DNA from: Hyphomicrobiales bacterium
Lineage (GTDB): Bacteria > Pseudomonadota > Alphaproteobacteria > Rhizobiales > Rhizobiaceae
DNA: 64,000 bases
Assembly (NCBI GenBank): GCA_900471515.1
Contig: UCFC01000004.1
Location: forward strand, 62,001 to 126,000
Direction of reading: 5' to 3'
Within the stretch, counting starts at the first letter, position 1. Each line of letters opens with the position of its first letter. This document shows positions 21,618 to 32,254 of this stretch, piece by piece. The notes under the pieces are model-generated. The model was not told the origin of the DNA, did no database searches, and saw only the letters and a program-made list of their open reading frames with translations. Both the position numbers and the translations under genes were made by a program.

Positions 21618-21858
21618 ATGGAGAAGGGGCGGACGGGCGCGCTGATAGATGTTTTGCGGCATATATTTAGCCGTCGCCGCTTCGAATGCTGGTGAAAAGC
21701 CCGACATTCTCGGCGGTGCTGCCACAAAAATGCGTTAATGCGTGATCATTGCGTTGCTCTCGATGGGTATTTGTGGCTAGAAACGCCAGCTAGGCGTGGC
21801 TGCCGTGGAGTGGACGGCGGCGGTGGGATTCTTTCGAATGGCTTATGCAAGGTCTGAC

Positions 21859-22707
21859 ATGATGATGAAGACAGCGCGCGCTTTGCTCGCATCCTTGATG
21901 GTGCTGAGCGCAGGCGCCTTGATTTCCGGCTGCCAGTCGGACCCTGATATCGACATCACCAAGCTCGGCCTCGAGACCGATCCGCCTGACGTGCTCTACA
22001 CGCAGGGCCTTGCCAATATGAAGGCCGGCAACATGGCCGAGGCGGCGCGCAAGTTCGACGCGATCGACGCGCAGAACCCGTTCTCGGAATGGGCGCGCAA
22101 GGCGCTCGTCATGAGCACCTTCGTCAAATACCGCCAGGGCCGCTTCGACGACGCGCTCGCGTCGGGCAACAAATACATGGCGCAGTATCCGAAATCCAAG
22201 GATGCCGCCTACGTGCAGTATCTGGTGGGGCTGACCTATTCCAAGCAGATCGTCGACGTGACGCAGGACCAGCGCGCCTCGCAGAAGACCATCGAGGCGA
22301 TGCAGGCCGTCGTCGACAACTATCCCGATTCCGAATATGTCGACGACGCGCAGGCCAAGATCCGCTTCGCGCGCGACCAGCTCGCCGGCAAGGAAATGCA
22401 GGTCGGCCGCTACTATATGGAGCGCAAGGAATATCTCGCCGCGATTTCGCGCTTCCGCATCGTCGTCGAGAAATATCCGAACACGAACCAGGTCGAGGAG
22501 GCGCTTGCCCGTCTCGTCGAAGCCTATTACGCGATGGGTGTGGTCGAAGAGGCGCAGACCGCCGCCGCCGTCCTCGGTCACAATTATCCCGACAGCCAGT
22601 GGTATGCTGATTCGTACAAGCTGCTGCAGTCGGGTGGCGCGGAGCCGCGTGAAAACAAGGGTTCGTGGATCGCCGCAGCGGGCAAGAAACTCCTTCTCGG
22701 TTCCTGA
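21859..22707 (+). CDS. bamD: outer membrane assembly lipoprotein BamD (ComL)
   Basis: This TPR lipoprotein of 282 residues belongs to the BAM complex that inserts beta-barrel proteins. A lipoprotein signal peptide ends in the lipobox ISGC near residue 25. TPR-type helices follow, for example [26 protein letters not shown] and [25 protein letters not shown] at 21859 is preferred because AAGG lies 8 bases upstream; ATG at 21838 is a possible earlier start. recN begins 5 bp downstream. Confidence 0.92.
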   Translation: MMMKTARALLASLMVLSAGALISGCQSDPDIDITKLGLETDPPDVLYTQGLANMKAGNMAEAARKFDAIDAQNPFSEWARKALVMSTFVKYRQGRFDDALASGNKYMAQYPKSKDAAYVQYLVGLTYSKQIVDVTQDQRASQKTIEAMQAVVDNYPDSEYVDDAQAKIRFARDQLAGKEMQVGRYYMERKEYLAAISRFRIVVEKYPNTNQVEEALARLVEAYYAMGVVEEAQTAAAVLGHNYPDSQWYADSYKLLQSGGAEPRENKGSWIAAAGKKLLLGS

Positions 22708-22712
22708 GGCCA

Positions 22713-24386
22713 ATGCTGATCCAGCTTTCGATCCGCGATATCGTTCTGATCGAGCGGCTGGATCTTGCCTTCGAGATCGGCCTCTCCGTGTTGACGGGTG
22801 AGACGGGTGCTGGCAAATCCATCCTGCTCGACAGTCTTTCGCTGGCCCTTGGCGGGCGCGGCGACGGCGGCCTCGTGCGCCATGGCGAGGACAAGGGGCA
22901 GGTGACGGCCGTCTTCGATGTCGGCATGGATCACGGCGCCCGCAAGCTGTTGCGCGAAAACGGCATCGACGACGAAGGCGACCTGATCTTCCGCCGCCAG
23001 CAATCCTCCGACGGCCGTACCAAGGCCTATGTGAACGACCAGCCGGTCAGCGTGCAGCTGATGCGCCAGGCCGGCCAGATGCTGGTCGAAATCCACGGCC
23101 AGCATGATGACCGCGCGCTTGTCGATACAAATGCCCACAGGACGCTGCTGGATGCCTTTGCCGGCATCAGCGAGGATGTGCAGGGCGTGGCGGCGCTTTA
23201 CCGCCAGTGGCGCGACAGTGAACGCACGCTGAAGAAACATCGCGAGAAGGTCGAGGCTGCGGCCCGCGAGGCGGATTATCTGCGGGCGTCGGTCGAGGAG
23301 CTGGAAAAACTCTCGCCGCGCGACGGCGAGGAGGACGAACTTGCCGACCGCCGCCAGAAGATGATGAAGGCCGAGCGCATCGCCGGCGATATTGCCGAGG
23401 CTTCCGAATTCCTGAACGGCAATGCCTCTCCGGTGCCGCATATCGCCTCGCTGGTGCGCCGCCTCGAGCGCAAGAGCCATGAGGCGCCCGGCCTGCTGGA
23501 AGACACGGTGGCGCTGCTGGACGCCGCGCTGGACCAGCTTTCCAACGCGCAGATGGAAGTGGAAGCGGCGCTGCGCAAGACCGAATACGACCCGAAGGAG
23601 CTGGAGCGCGTCGAGGAGCGGCTGTTTGCACTGCGCGCCGCCTCGCGCAAATATTCCGTTCCCGTCACCGAGCTTCCGGCGCTTGCCGTGCGCATGATCA
23701 ACGACCTTGCCGATCTCGATGCCGGCGAGGAACGCCTGTCCAAGCTCGAGGCCGAAGTCGGTGCCGCCAAGGCGACCTACGATGCGGCCGCCCGCTCGCT
23801 CTCGGAGAAGCGGCACCATGCCGGCGATGCGTTGGCGCAGGCCGTCATGGCCGAGCTGCCGGCGCTCAAGCTCGAGCGCGCCCGTTTCATGGTGGAGATC
23901 ACGACCGATGCGGAGGAAGCGACGGCCGAGGGCATCGATGTCGTCGAATTCCATGTCCAGACCAATCCGGGCACGCGGCCGGGCTCGATCATGAAGGTTG
24001 CCTCGGGCGGCGAACTTTCGCGTTTCCTGCTGGCGCTCAAGGTGGCGCTCGCCGACCGTGGTTCGGCGCCCACACTCGTCTTCGACGAAATCGACACCGG
24101 TGTCGGCGGGGCGGTGGCGGACGCGATCGGCCAGCGGCTGAAGCGGCTTTCGGAGAAGGTACAGGTTCTCTCCGTTACCCACGCGCCGCAGGTGGCGGCC
24201 CGCGCGGCCACGCATCTGCTGATCTCCAAGGGACCGTCCGGCGAAGGTTCCGACAAGATCGCCACGCGCGTTGCCACCATGGCGCAGAAGGACCGCACCG
24301 AAGAGATCGCCCGTATGCTTGCCGGCGCTTCCGTGACGGAAGAGGCGAGGGCGGCCGCGGCGCGTCTGCTGTCGGGCAATGGTTAG
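22713..24386 (+). CDS. recN: DNA repair protein RecN
   Basis: This SMC-like ATPase of 557 residues acts in double-strand break repair. The Walker A motif GETGAGKS is at 29-36. A central coiled coil (about 150-370) splits the ATPase, and the C-terminal part has the ABC signature SGGELSRFLLAL and Walker B TLVFDEIDTG. Pairing with bamD five bases upstream is common in rhizobia. Confidence 0.95.
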   Translation: MLIQLSIRDIVLIERLDLAFEIGLSVLTGETGAGKSILLDSLSLALGGRGDGGLVRHGEDKGQVTAVFDVGMDHGARKLLRENGIDDEGDLIFRRQQSSDGRTKAYVNDQPVSVQLMRQAGQMLVEIHGQHDDRALVDTNAHRTLLDAFAGISEDVQGVAALYRQWRDSERTLKKHREKVEAAAREADYLRASVEELEKLSPRDGEEDELADRRQKMMKAERIAGDIAEASEFLNGNASPVPHIASLVRRLERKSHEAPGLLEDTVALLDAALDQLSNAQMEVEAALRKTEYDPKELERVEERLFALRAASRKYSVPVTELPALAVRMINDLADLDAGEERLSKLEAEVGAAKATYDAAARSLSEKRHHAGDALAQAVMAELPALKLERARFMVEITTDAEEATAEGIDVVEFHVQTNPGTRPGSIMKVASGGELSRFLLALKVALADRGSAPTLVFDEIDTGVGGAVADAIGQRLKRLSEKVQVLSVTHAPQVAARAATHLLISKGPSGEGSDKIATRVATMAQKDRTEEIARMLAGASVTEEARAAAARLLSGNG

Positions 24387-24462
24387 ATTCCCTTGCCGGT
24401 GACAGTGGTGACAAGCCGAGGGCGTTAGGATATCTGACCTTGCCCACCGGTGAGGTCCATTC

Positions 24463-24981
24463 ATGCGGCTTTTCCATTTCAGTGACGATCCCGCCATTGC
24501 CGTCTTCGAGCCGCGTCCGGTTCGCATTCCATCCGAGCGTCCGCCGGGCCAGGAATGGCTGAACGGGCCGCTCGTCTGGGCGATCGATGATATCAATGAC
24601 TTCCTATATCTCTTTCCACGCGATTGCCCGCGCATCCTGGTCTGGGCAAAGTCCGATACGACCGCGGAGGATCAGAGCCTGCTCGGTGGCTGGCGGGGTA
24701 CCGCCTATATCGAGCGCGGCTGGCTGGAGCGACTGGAGACCGAAACCATCCATCGCTACGAGATGCCGCTGGATCATTTCGAAGATATTCAGGATGCCGG
24801 AATGTGGGTGTCGCGCAGTACCGTCGTGCCGCTCGCGCTTACGGCCCTGTCGGGGCTTCACCGGGAATTTGCACCGCGCGGCATCGAGCTCAAGGTCGTC
24901 GATAGTCTCACGCCGGTGAAGGCTTTGCGAGACACGACATTGCATGTCAGCGCCATCAGGATGCGCAACGCGCAGCCATAA
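24463..24981 (+). CDS. conserved protein of unknown function (DUF6886-like)
   Basis: A 172-residue soluble protein with no signal peptide or membrane segment. It starts MRLFHFSDDPAIAVFEPRPV, which resembles a small family I know as DUF6886; that assignment is from memory. It has a well conserved-looking Trp/Asp/Glu-rich core (GPLVWAIDDINDFLYLFPRDCPR). The start has GGTGAGG nine bases upstream. It lies between recN and ligA on the same strand. No function can be assigned. Confidence 0.75.
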   Translation: MRLFHFSDDPAIAVFEPRPVRIPSERPPGQEWLNGPLVWAIDDINDFLYLFPRDCPRILVWAKSDTTAEDQSLLGGWRGTAYIERGWLERLETETIHRYEMPLDHFEDIQDAGMWVSRSTVVPLALTALSGLHREFAPRGIELKVVDSLTPVKALRDTTLHVSAIRMRNAQP

Positions 24982-25049
24982 TTCCAAACGTCGGTACTAT
25001 TTCAATCGCGGCAATTTGCTCTAAAACCATTGCAGATTCTCTGGAGTGA

Positions 25050-27212
<2,163 letters not shown>

Positions 27213-27216
27213 CGGA

Positions 27217-27245
27217 AGGCCGGCGATAAGGCCGGCCTCTTTGTT
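27217..27245. terminator. bidirectional terminator between ligA and GNAT gene
   Basis: AGGCCGGC (27217-27224) and GCCGGCCT (27231-27238) form a perfect 8-bp stem with a 6-base loop, followed by CTTTGTTT on the + strand. The two flanking genes converge on it, with the stem starting 4 bp after the ligA stop. Confidence 0.8.
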
Positions 27246-27776
27246 TCACGCCCTCAGCCGTGCCATCGTGTAGGCATCGACATATTGCCCGTCGCGATAG
27301 CCGAAGGACCGGAGCAGGCCCTCCTTCTCGAAGCCGAATTTTTCATAGAGGCGGATGGCGGCTGCGTTGTCGGTGTAGACGGTCAGCTCCATCCGTTTGA
27401 TGTCGTGCCAGTTGTCGGCGGCGTCGAGCATGGCGGCCATCAGGAAGGTGCCGATGCCGCGGCCGGTGAAATCGTCATGCACCCCCATGCCGAGATTTGC
27501 GGCGTGCTGGCGCCGTCCCTCGAAGCGGTTCATGCCGGCATTGGCGACGAGCTTGCCGTCGAGTTCGACGACGAGATTGAGCGCGCCTGGCGAGGGGTTT
27601 TCCATGCGCTTGCGCACCGCGTCGATGCTTTGAAAGGGCGGGCGCAGCGTGCCGGCGCGGTAGCCGGGCAGGTTCATCAGTTCGGTGACGGCCTCGGCGT
27701 CGCTCATGCGCAGGGCGCGCACGACAAGGCCCGGCAAGGAAGGTTTTTCGGGTGGGGTATCCTGACTGGCTGACAT
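27246..27776 (-). CDS. GNAT-family N-acetyltransferase
   Basis: A 176-residue acetyltransferase using acetyl-CoA. The acyl-CoA loop (motif A, GVHDDFTGRGIGTFLM, with the R/QxxGxG/A pattern) and motif B (AAIRLYEKFGFEKEGLLRSFGYRDG) are clear and resemble SpeG/RimJ-type enzymes acting on amines or N-termini; the substrate is unknown. Two adjacent ATG codons (27779 and 27776) follow AAGGAG; the second has the better spacing. The ribosome-binding site is part of an inverted repeat described separately. Confidence 0.85.
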   Translation of the reverse strand: MSASQDTPPEKPSLPGLVVRALRMSDAEAVTELMNLPGYRAGTLRPPFQSIDAVRKRMENPSPGALNLVVELDGKLVANAGMNRFEGRRQHAANLGMGVHDDFTGRGIGTFLMAAMLDAADNWHDIKRMELTVYTDNAAAIRLYEKFGFEKEGLLRSFGYRDGQYVDAYTMARLRA

Positions 27777-27779
27777 CAT

Positions 27780-27808
27780 GCTCTCCTTGGGTTTCAAAAG
27801 AGGAGAGC
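27780..27808 (-). promoter_or_regulatory. hairpin covering the GNAT Shine-Dalgarno
   Basis: GCTCTCCT (27780-27787) and AGGAGAGC (27801-27808) are perfect 8-bp inverted repeats with a 13-base spacer. On the minus-strand mRNA the 3' arm is the Shine-Dalgarno AGGAG, ending directly before the first ATG, so the folded form would hide the ribosome-binding site. The geometry is seen in the sequence; regulation by temperature, ligand or sRNA is inference. Confidence 0.5.
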
Positions 27809-27815
27809 GGAGTTT

Positions 27816-27848
27816 CCGAAACCCTGCTTTCCTCGGCAGGGTTTTCGG
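27816..27848 (-). other. second stem-loop in the GNAT 5' leader
   Basis: CCGAAACCCTGC (27816-27827) pairs with GCAGGGTTTTCGG (27836-27848), a 12-bp stem with one bulged base and an 8-base loop. It lies just upstream of the hairpin that covers the GNAT ribosome-binding site, so the minus-strand leader could hold two consecutive hairpins. The + strand transcript could also form it. Confidence 0.45.
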
Positions 27849-28048
27849 GGATGATCGGACTGCTAGTGACGCAGCATCGTTCCCGCGTACCCTGCAAGGG
27901 TCGTGGTGATAAGATGCATATTGTGGGTCACAGAGTTGATCATGGGCGGGAGTTTCGCCATTCGCGTGCAGATGTCAACAGGGCATGATTTGCCTTCGGA
28001 TGCAGCTATCCTTATTCCAGTAGCACAGACGATTCGGATATTTGCCCC

Positions 28049-28639
28049 GTGAAGACCATCGCCATCGATTTCGAGACAGCCAACGAACAGCGCGGCAGCG
28101 CCTGCTCGGTCGGGCTTGCCTGGATCGAGGACGGGCAGGTGACGCGGGTGGAGGAGCGGCTGATCCGGCCGCGCGACATGCGCTTTTCCGGCATGAATAT
28201 CGCCATTCACGGCATCCGGCCCGAACATGTCGAGGATGCGCCGGAATTTCCCGAAGTCATGGACGAGTTCGTCGACGATTTCCGCGGCGCCACGATGATC
28301 GCCCATAATGCCGCCTTCGATTTCAGCGTCTGGCGGGCAAGCCTCGATCTCTACCGGCAATCCTATCCGGAACTGACCTATCTCTGCAGCCTGAAGATGG
28401 CGCAGCGCATCTGGCCGCATTTCCTGTCGCACCGGCTGAACCTGATTGCCGACCATCTCGGCCTGCGTTTCGTCCACCACAATGCGGCGGAAGATGCCGC
28501 CGTCTGTGCGGCGGCGGCAATCGAGATGGCAAAGGCGGTCAAGGCCGCGACGGTTGCTGCCATTCCCGCCGTGATCGGCATGAAGCCCGGCCGGTTGACG
28601 GCCTCCGGCTACGAACCCTGCACCTGCCGCAAGGCATAG
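28049..28639 (+). CDS. 3'-5' exonuclease, DnaQ/DEDD superfamily
   Basis: A 196-residue exonuclease domain protein. Exo I motif IAIDFETAN gives D7 and E9, Exo II is HNAAFDFSVW and Exo III is HNAAEDAAVCA, i.e. the DEDDh set of metal ligands. It resembles stand-alone epsilon-type proofreading domains, without any polymerase-binding region I can recognise. A GTG start at 28049 is used; no strong ribosome-binding site is visible. The C-terminus (ASGYEPCTCRK) is unusually cysteine-bearing. Confidence 0.85.
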   Translation: MKTIAIDFETANEQRGSACSVGLAWIEDGQVTRVEERLIRPRDMRFSGMNIAIHGIRPEHVEDAPEFPEVMDEFVDDFRGATMIAHNAAFDFSVWRASLDLYRQSYPELTYLCSLKMAQRIWPHFLSHRLNLIADHLGLRFVHHNAAEDAAVCAAAAIEMAKAVKAATVAAIPAVIGMKPGRLTASGYEPCTCRKA

Positions 28640-28707
28640 GACCCCACGTTTCTTGTAAAGATTAAGGTCATTCTTATCTTAGCTTCCGGATCAACACGGG
28701 AGTTGCC

Positions 28708-29196
28708 ATGTCCACGTTCCGCAATGTTTTCCTCGCGGCAGCATTCCTTGCCGGCTCCGCAGGCGCGACCTCGGCAGAGGTCGTCGGCAAGGTCGGGGTC
28801 GACTGGATCGGCAATGACATCATTGTCGAGGCGGTGTCCGATCCCGAGGTGAAAGGCGTGACATGCCATGTCACCTATTTCGACCGCAGCCTGATCGACC
28901 GGTTCAAGAACGGCAACTGGTTCGAGGACCCTTCCAACAATTCCATCGCCTGCCGCCAGACGGGGCCGATCGAGATCGGCAATATCGACATGTCCAAGGA
29001 TGGCAGCGAGGTGTTCCGGCAGGGCATGTCGCTGATCTGGAAGACGCTTGCGGTCAACAGGATCTACGACAAGACCAACAATACGCTGATCTATCTCGCC
29101 CATTCGCGGCAGGTAACGGATGGGTCGGCGAAGATGTCGATTTCGACCATCCCGCTCTACGGGCAGGATGTGGTGTGGAAGAACGGGAAGCCTTGA
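28708..29196 (+). CDS. creA: CreA family exported protein
   Basis: A 162-residue protein with an N-terminal signal peptide (about 1-23, ending GATSA) followed by the CreA-family body: VGVDWIGNDIIVEAVSDPEVKGV, CHVTYFDR, and the IACRQTGPI segment with a second cysteine. The family is conserved in proteobacteria and is of unknown function, presumably periplasmic; the two cysteines may form a disulfide. The gene stands alone and is followed by a repeat element. Confidence 0.85.
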   Translation: MSTFRNVFLAAAFLAGSAGATSAEVVGKVGVDWIGNDIIVEAVSDPEVKGVTCHVTYFDRSLIDRFKNGNWFEDPSNNSIACRQTGPIEIGNIDMSKDGSEVFRQGMSLIWKTLAVNRIYDKTNNTLIYLAHSRQVTDGSAKMSISTIPLYGQDVVWKNGKP

Positions 29197-29217
29197 GGGC
29201 TTGTGAGTTCGTGACAA

Positions 29218-29361
29218 AGACCCCGCCCCAAACCCCTCCCCACAAGGGGGAGGGGCTTAACCTGCCGCAACTGCTTGCCGCATCTTCGAGGTTTCGGGAG
29301 GAGCGAGGCGCCGCTCCGGGTTAGTCCCTCCCCCTTGTGGGGAGGGGTTGGGGAGGGGTCT
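29218..29361. repeat. intergenic palindromic repeat, Rhizobiales type
   Basis: Arms at 29218-29259 and 29322-29361 are near-perfect inverted copies of each other (ACCCCTCCCCACAAGGGGGA core), and each arm can itself fold because CCCCTCCC pairs with GGGAGGGG. The 62-base centre is ordinary sequence. This C/G-block palindrome is of the kind dispersed between genes in Rhizobiales genomes. It separates creA from the convergent cheW gene. Confidence 0.7.
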
Positions 29362-29392
29362 TCTTACGGCTTGAAATCATGCCGTCCAAAAC

Positions 29393-29418
29393 AAAAAAAG
29401 GCCCGGACAACCGGGCCT
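29393..29418 (-). terminator. terminator of the mcp-cheW unit
   Basis: GGCCCGG (29400-29406) and CCGGGCC (29411-29417) form a 7-bp stem with an ACAA loop. Seven A residues precede it on the + strand, giving a U tract on the minus strand. It lies 25 bp past the cheW stop. Confidence 0.88.
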
Positions 29419-29442
29419 CCGCATTCGAAATATCGAAATATA

Positions 29443-29910
29443 TCAAGCCGCTTCGCGGGCCAGCTCGTCGGCGATGACCGTGTCGAGGTTGAGGAAGCAG
29501 ACCATGGTCTTTTCCAGAGCCACGATGCCGCGGCAGAAGGCGCGCTGGGCTTCCGGGATGATTTCCGGCGGCGGCTGCAGGTCTTCGCTCTTGATGGTCA
29601 TCATGTCGGAAACCTGTTCGACCAGCAGGCCGACCAGCTTGCCGGCGATATCGGTGACGATGATGGCGGAACGCTCGGAGGGTTCCGTCATCTTCATGCC
29701 GAGGCGGCAGGCCATGTCGATGACCGGGATCACGGCACCGCGCAGGTTGATGAGGCCGAGGACGTAGGGCGGGGTGTGCGGCATCGGGGTTACCGGCGCC
29801 CAGCCGCGGATTTCGCGGATCGCCATGATATCGATGCAGAACTCCTGGTCGCCCAGGTGGAACGAGACGATTTCGAGGTAGGCGCCCGACTGTTTGATGG
29901 CGTTGCTCAT
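29443..29910 (-). CDS. cheW: chemotaxis coupling protein CheW
   Basis: A single CheW domain of 155 residues, which links chemoreceptors to the kinase CheA. Family sequences include FHLGDQEFCIDIMAIREI, APVTPMPHTPPYVLGLINLRGAVIPVIDM and GLLVEQVSDM. The ATG is two bases from the stop of the mcp gene, so both are on one transcript. No cheA or other che genes are in the window, so this is a receptor-plus-coupler pair away from a main chemotaxis locus. Confidence 0.93.
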   Translation of the reverse strand: MSNAIKQSGAYLEIVSFHLGDQEFCIDIMAIREIRGWAPVTPMPHTPPYVLGLINLRGAVIPVIDMACRLGMKMTEPSERSAIIVTDIAGKLVGLLVEQVSDMMTIKSEDLQPPPEIIPEAQRAFCRGIVALEKTMVCFLNLDTVIADELAREAA

Positions 29911-29912
29911 GA

Positions 29913-31880
29913 TCAGAATTCTTCCCAGTTGTCTCCGGCCGGAGAGGAGGCGAGTGTCTTGGCGGCGGCGCCGCCCGTGAAGGCTCCCGCGACCTTGCCG
30001 ATGAGGCTCCGTGCGGGTGAGTGTTTCGGATGCGAGGCTGCGGAGGCTTCTCGCGGCGTTGGACGGGCGCTCATGCCCTCGCCGATATTGAACTGCCGAA
30101 CCAGCTGCGTCAGGTTTTCCGCGTCACTTGCGAGCGTGTGGCTGGCGGCGTTCGTTTCTTCCACCATGGCCGCATTCTTCTGCGTCACCTGATCCATCTG
30201 GCTGATGGCTGTATTGATTTCGTTCAGTCCGACCGATTGTTCGCGCGCAGAGGTTACGATTGATTTAACATGACCGTCGATCCGGAGAACATCTTCGCCG
30301 ATCTGGCGCAGAGCCTCGCCGGCAGCCGTCACCAGTTCGCCGCCGGTTTTGACCTCGGCGCCGGATTTTCCGATCAAGGCCTTGATATCCTTGGCGGCGC
30401 CGGCCGCGCGGCCGGCCAGTTCCCGCACTTCCTGGGCGACGACCGCAAAGCCCTTGCCGGCTTCACCGGCACGCGCTGCTTCGACGCCGGCGTTCAGCGC
30501 CAGCAGATTCGTCTGGAAGGCGATCTCGTCGATGACGTTGATGATGGTGCCGATCTCGCGGGAGGCATTTTCGATTCGCTCCATGGCGGCCATCGCGTCG
30601 GTCACGATGACGTCCGACTTTTCCGTGTTCTGGCGGGTATGGGCGACCATATGGCCGACTTCCTCGGCGCGGCTGGTGGCGTTGCGCACGGTGGACGTAA
30701 TCTCGTCGAGGGCTGCCGAGGTCTGTCCCAGCGAGGCCGCCTGCTGCTCGGTGCGCTTGGCGAGATCGTCGGCGGCGGCGCGCATCTGGCGGCTGCTGGC
30801 CTGGATCGAGCTGCTGTTCTCGGCAATGTTGCCCATCGCCTGGCGCAGGCGCATGGCGGTCTGGTTGAAATCCTGGCGCAGCCGTTCCAACTCGTCGCGG
30901 AAGGGCCGGTCGATGCTGGCGGTCAGGTCGCCATTGGCAAGGCGCGTCAGGCCCTGTCCGAGGGCGGTGACGGCGGCGCTCAACGCCTCGGCATCGGCGA
31001 GCCTGGCGGCTTCGCGTTCGTGCCGCTCGGCATCGCTGCGATTCCGGTCGGTCGCGGCGCGCGTTTCCAGATCGATCTTTTCGATGGCGGCAAGGCGGAA
31101 GCTTTCGGCGGCGCGGGCCATTTCGCCGATCTCGTCGCCGCGCTCCTTGCCGGCGACGTCGCTCGTCAGGTCGCCGTTCAGGATGCGCAGCATGCTTTCG
31201 CGAACGGAAGCAACGCCGCGGCGGATGGAGCCGCCATGGATATATTGCAGCACGGCCATGGTGAGGATGGCGATGATGCCGAGCGCGATCTGGATGACGA
31301 GCGAGCTGCGGGACGTCTCGTTGGCGCTGTCGATGCGGTTGCGGGCAAGGACCGTGCCGTCATTGGCGAACTTGTCGAGGGTGGCGGTGAGCTTGTCGCC
31401 GGCACCGTCGATGAAATCGTCGATCTTGTCGAACTCGGCGTCGGGCGCGCCCTGTTCGACGAGCGCCTTGAGGTCGATCTGGATTGCCTGGCGAAGGGCG
31501 GCGACATCGGCATCGTAGCTCTTCAAGAGGTCGCCGGCTTTCAGTTCCCCGGCGAGGGCGCTCAGTTCCTTCGAGCCGTTGGAGAGGGTTGCGAGCGAGT
31601 CGGCGACGATTTTCATGCGTTCGGGCTGGACGGTCTTCTCGTCCTTGTCGACGATCGTGTCCATGGCGGCGAGAACCAGCGTCAGGCCGGCGACGCGCAT
31701 GTCGTTGATGCTGTCGATACTCTGCTGGATCTCGCCGGCGCGGCTGAGGCCGATATCGACCTGCATGTTCTCGTACCAGCCGATGCCGAGCATCGAGCCG
31801 AAGCCGATGAAGGCTGCGCCGCCGAGCGTCCAGAGCCGCTGGCCGACCGAAAGGTTTCTGCGAACCGTCGAATTTGTCAT
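29913..31880 (-). CDS. methyl-accepting chemotaxis protein
   Basis: A 655-residue transmembrane chemoreceptor: TM1 at about 16-36, a helical periplasmic sensor domain (about 37-190), TM2 at about 193-215, a HAMP domain (216-270) with further HAMP-like helix to about 350, and the cytoplasmic signalling domain whose tip reads AFQTNLLALNAGVEAARAGE. The C-terminus ends NWEEF, matching the pentapeptide that tethers CheR/CheB in enteric receptors. ATG at 31880 is preceded by GGAGGG; the open frame upstream is not needed. Confidence 0.93.
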   Translation of the reverse strand: MTNSTVRRNLSVGQRLWTLGGAAFIGFGSMLGIGWYENMQVDIGLSRAGEIQQSIDSINDMRVAGLTLVLAAMDTIVDKDEKTVQPERMKIVADSLATLSNGSKELSALAGELKAGDLLKSYDADVAALRQAIQIDLKALVEQGAPDAEFDKIDDFIDGAGDKLTATLDKFANDGTVLARNRIDSANETSRSSLVIQIALGIIAILTMAVLQYIHGGSIRRGVASVRESMLRILNGDLTSDVAGKERGDEIGEMARAAESFRLAAIEKIDLETRAATDRNRSDAERHEREAARLADAEALSAAVTALGQGLTRLANGDLTASIDRPFRDELERLRQDFNQTAMRLRQAMGNIAENSSSIQASSRQMRAAADDLAKRTEQQAASLGQTSAALDEITSTVRNATSRAEEVGHMVAHTRQNTEKSDVIVTDAMAAMERIENASREIGTIINVIDEIAFQTNLLALNAGVEAARAGEAGKGFAVVAQEVRELAGRAAGAAKDIKALIGKSGAEVKTGGELVTAAGEALRQIGEDVLRIDGHVKSIVTSAREQSVGLNEINTAISQMDQVTQKNAAMVEETNAASHTLASDAENLTQLVRQFNIGEGMSARPTPREASAASHPKHSPARSLIGKVAGAFTGGAAAKTLASSPAGDNWEEF

Positions 31881-32254
31881 GAAGCCACCCTCCGCCCAAG
31901 GCGGTTTTTCGTTCCCTCGATTTATGCTGATCCGGTCCATGCTCCGGCCGACGTCATGTCGGAACAGCGCCGAAGCACTGTAGGCATTACTAAATATAGA
32001 TATCCGAAATTAAGCCTTTCCTAACGATGTATTTTTCCGGAGCTGCTTCGCGGCACTCCCGGCAAGCCGTTAGAAAGGCGCAGCAATTGCTCTTGGTGCG
32101 GCTTTTTCCGCAGCTTTTGCCCGGCATTTGTCATTCATCAAGCTGGGACAATTAATCACGGGTGATAATACGCATTCTTGAATTGCGCGCTCATGATCGC
32201 GACTATAATCACACAGGCAGATGGATGGATGTCCGTGCTGGTAGGGGTCATGCA
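31881..32254. other. 374 bp divergent region between mcp and sco
   Basis: No gene is supported here. A TATAAT hexamer at 32204-32209 could be the -10 box for the sco gene, with only poor -35 candidates upstream. A CTATAT element on the minus strand near 31995-32000 could serve mcp. The stretch 31975-32035 is AT-rich compared with its surroundings. No clear terminator or repeat was seen. Confidence 0.4.

Noticed and set aside
29218-29361. Possible CRISPR or insertion sequence end
   Set aside because: There are only two arms, inverted and not direct, with no spacers, transposase or target duplication.
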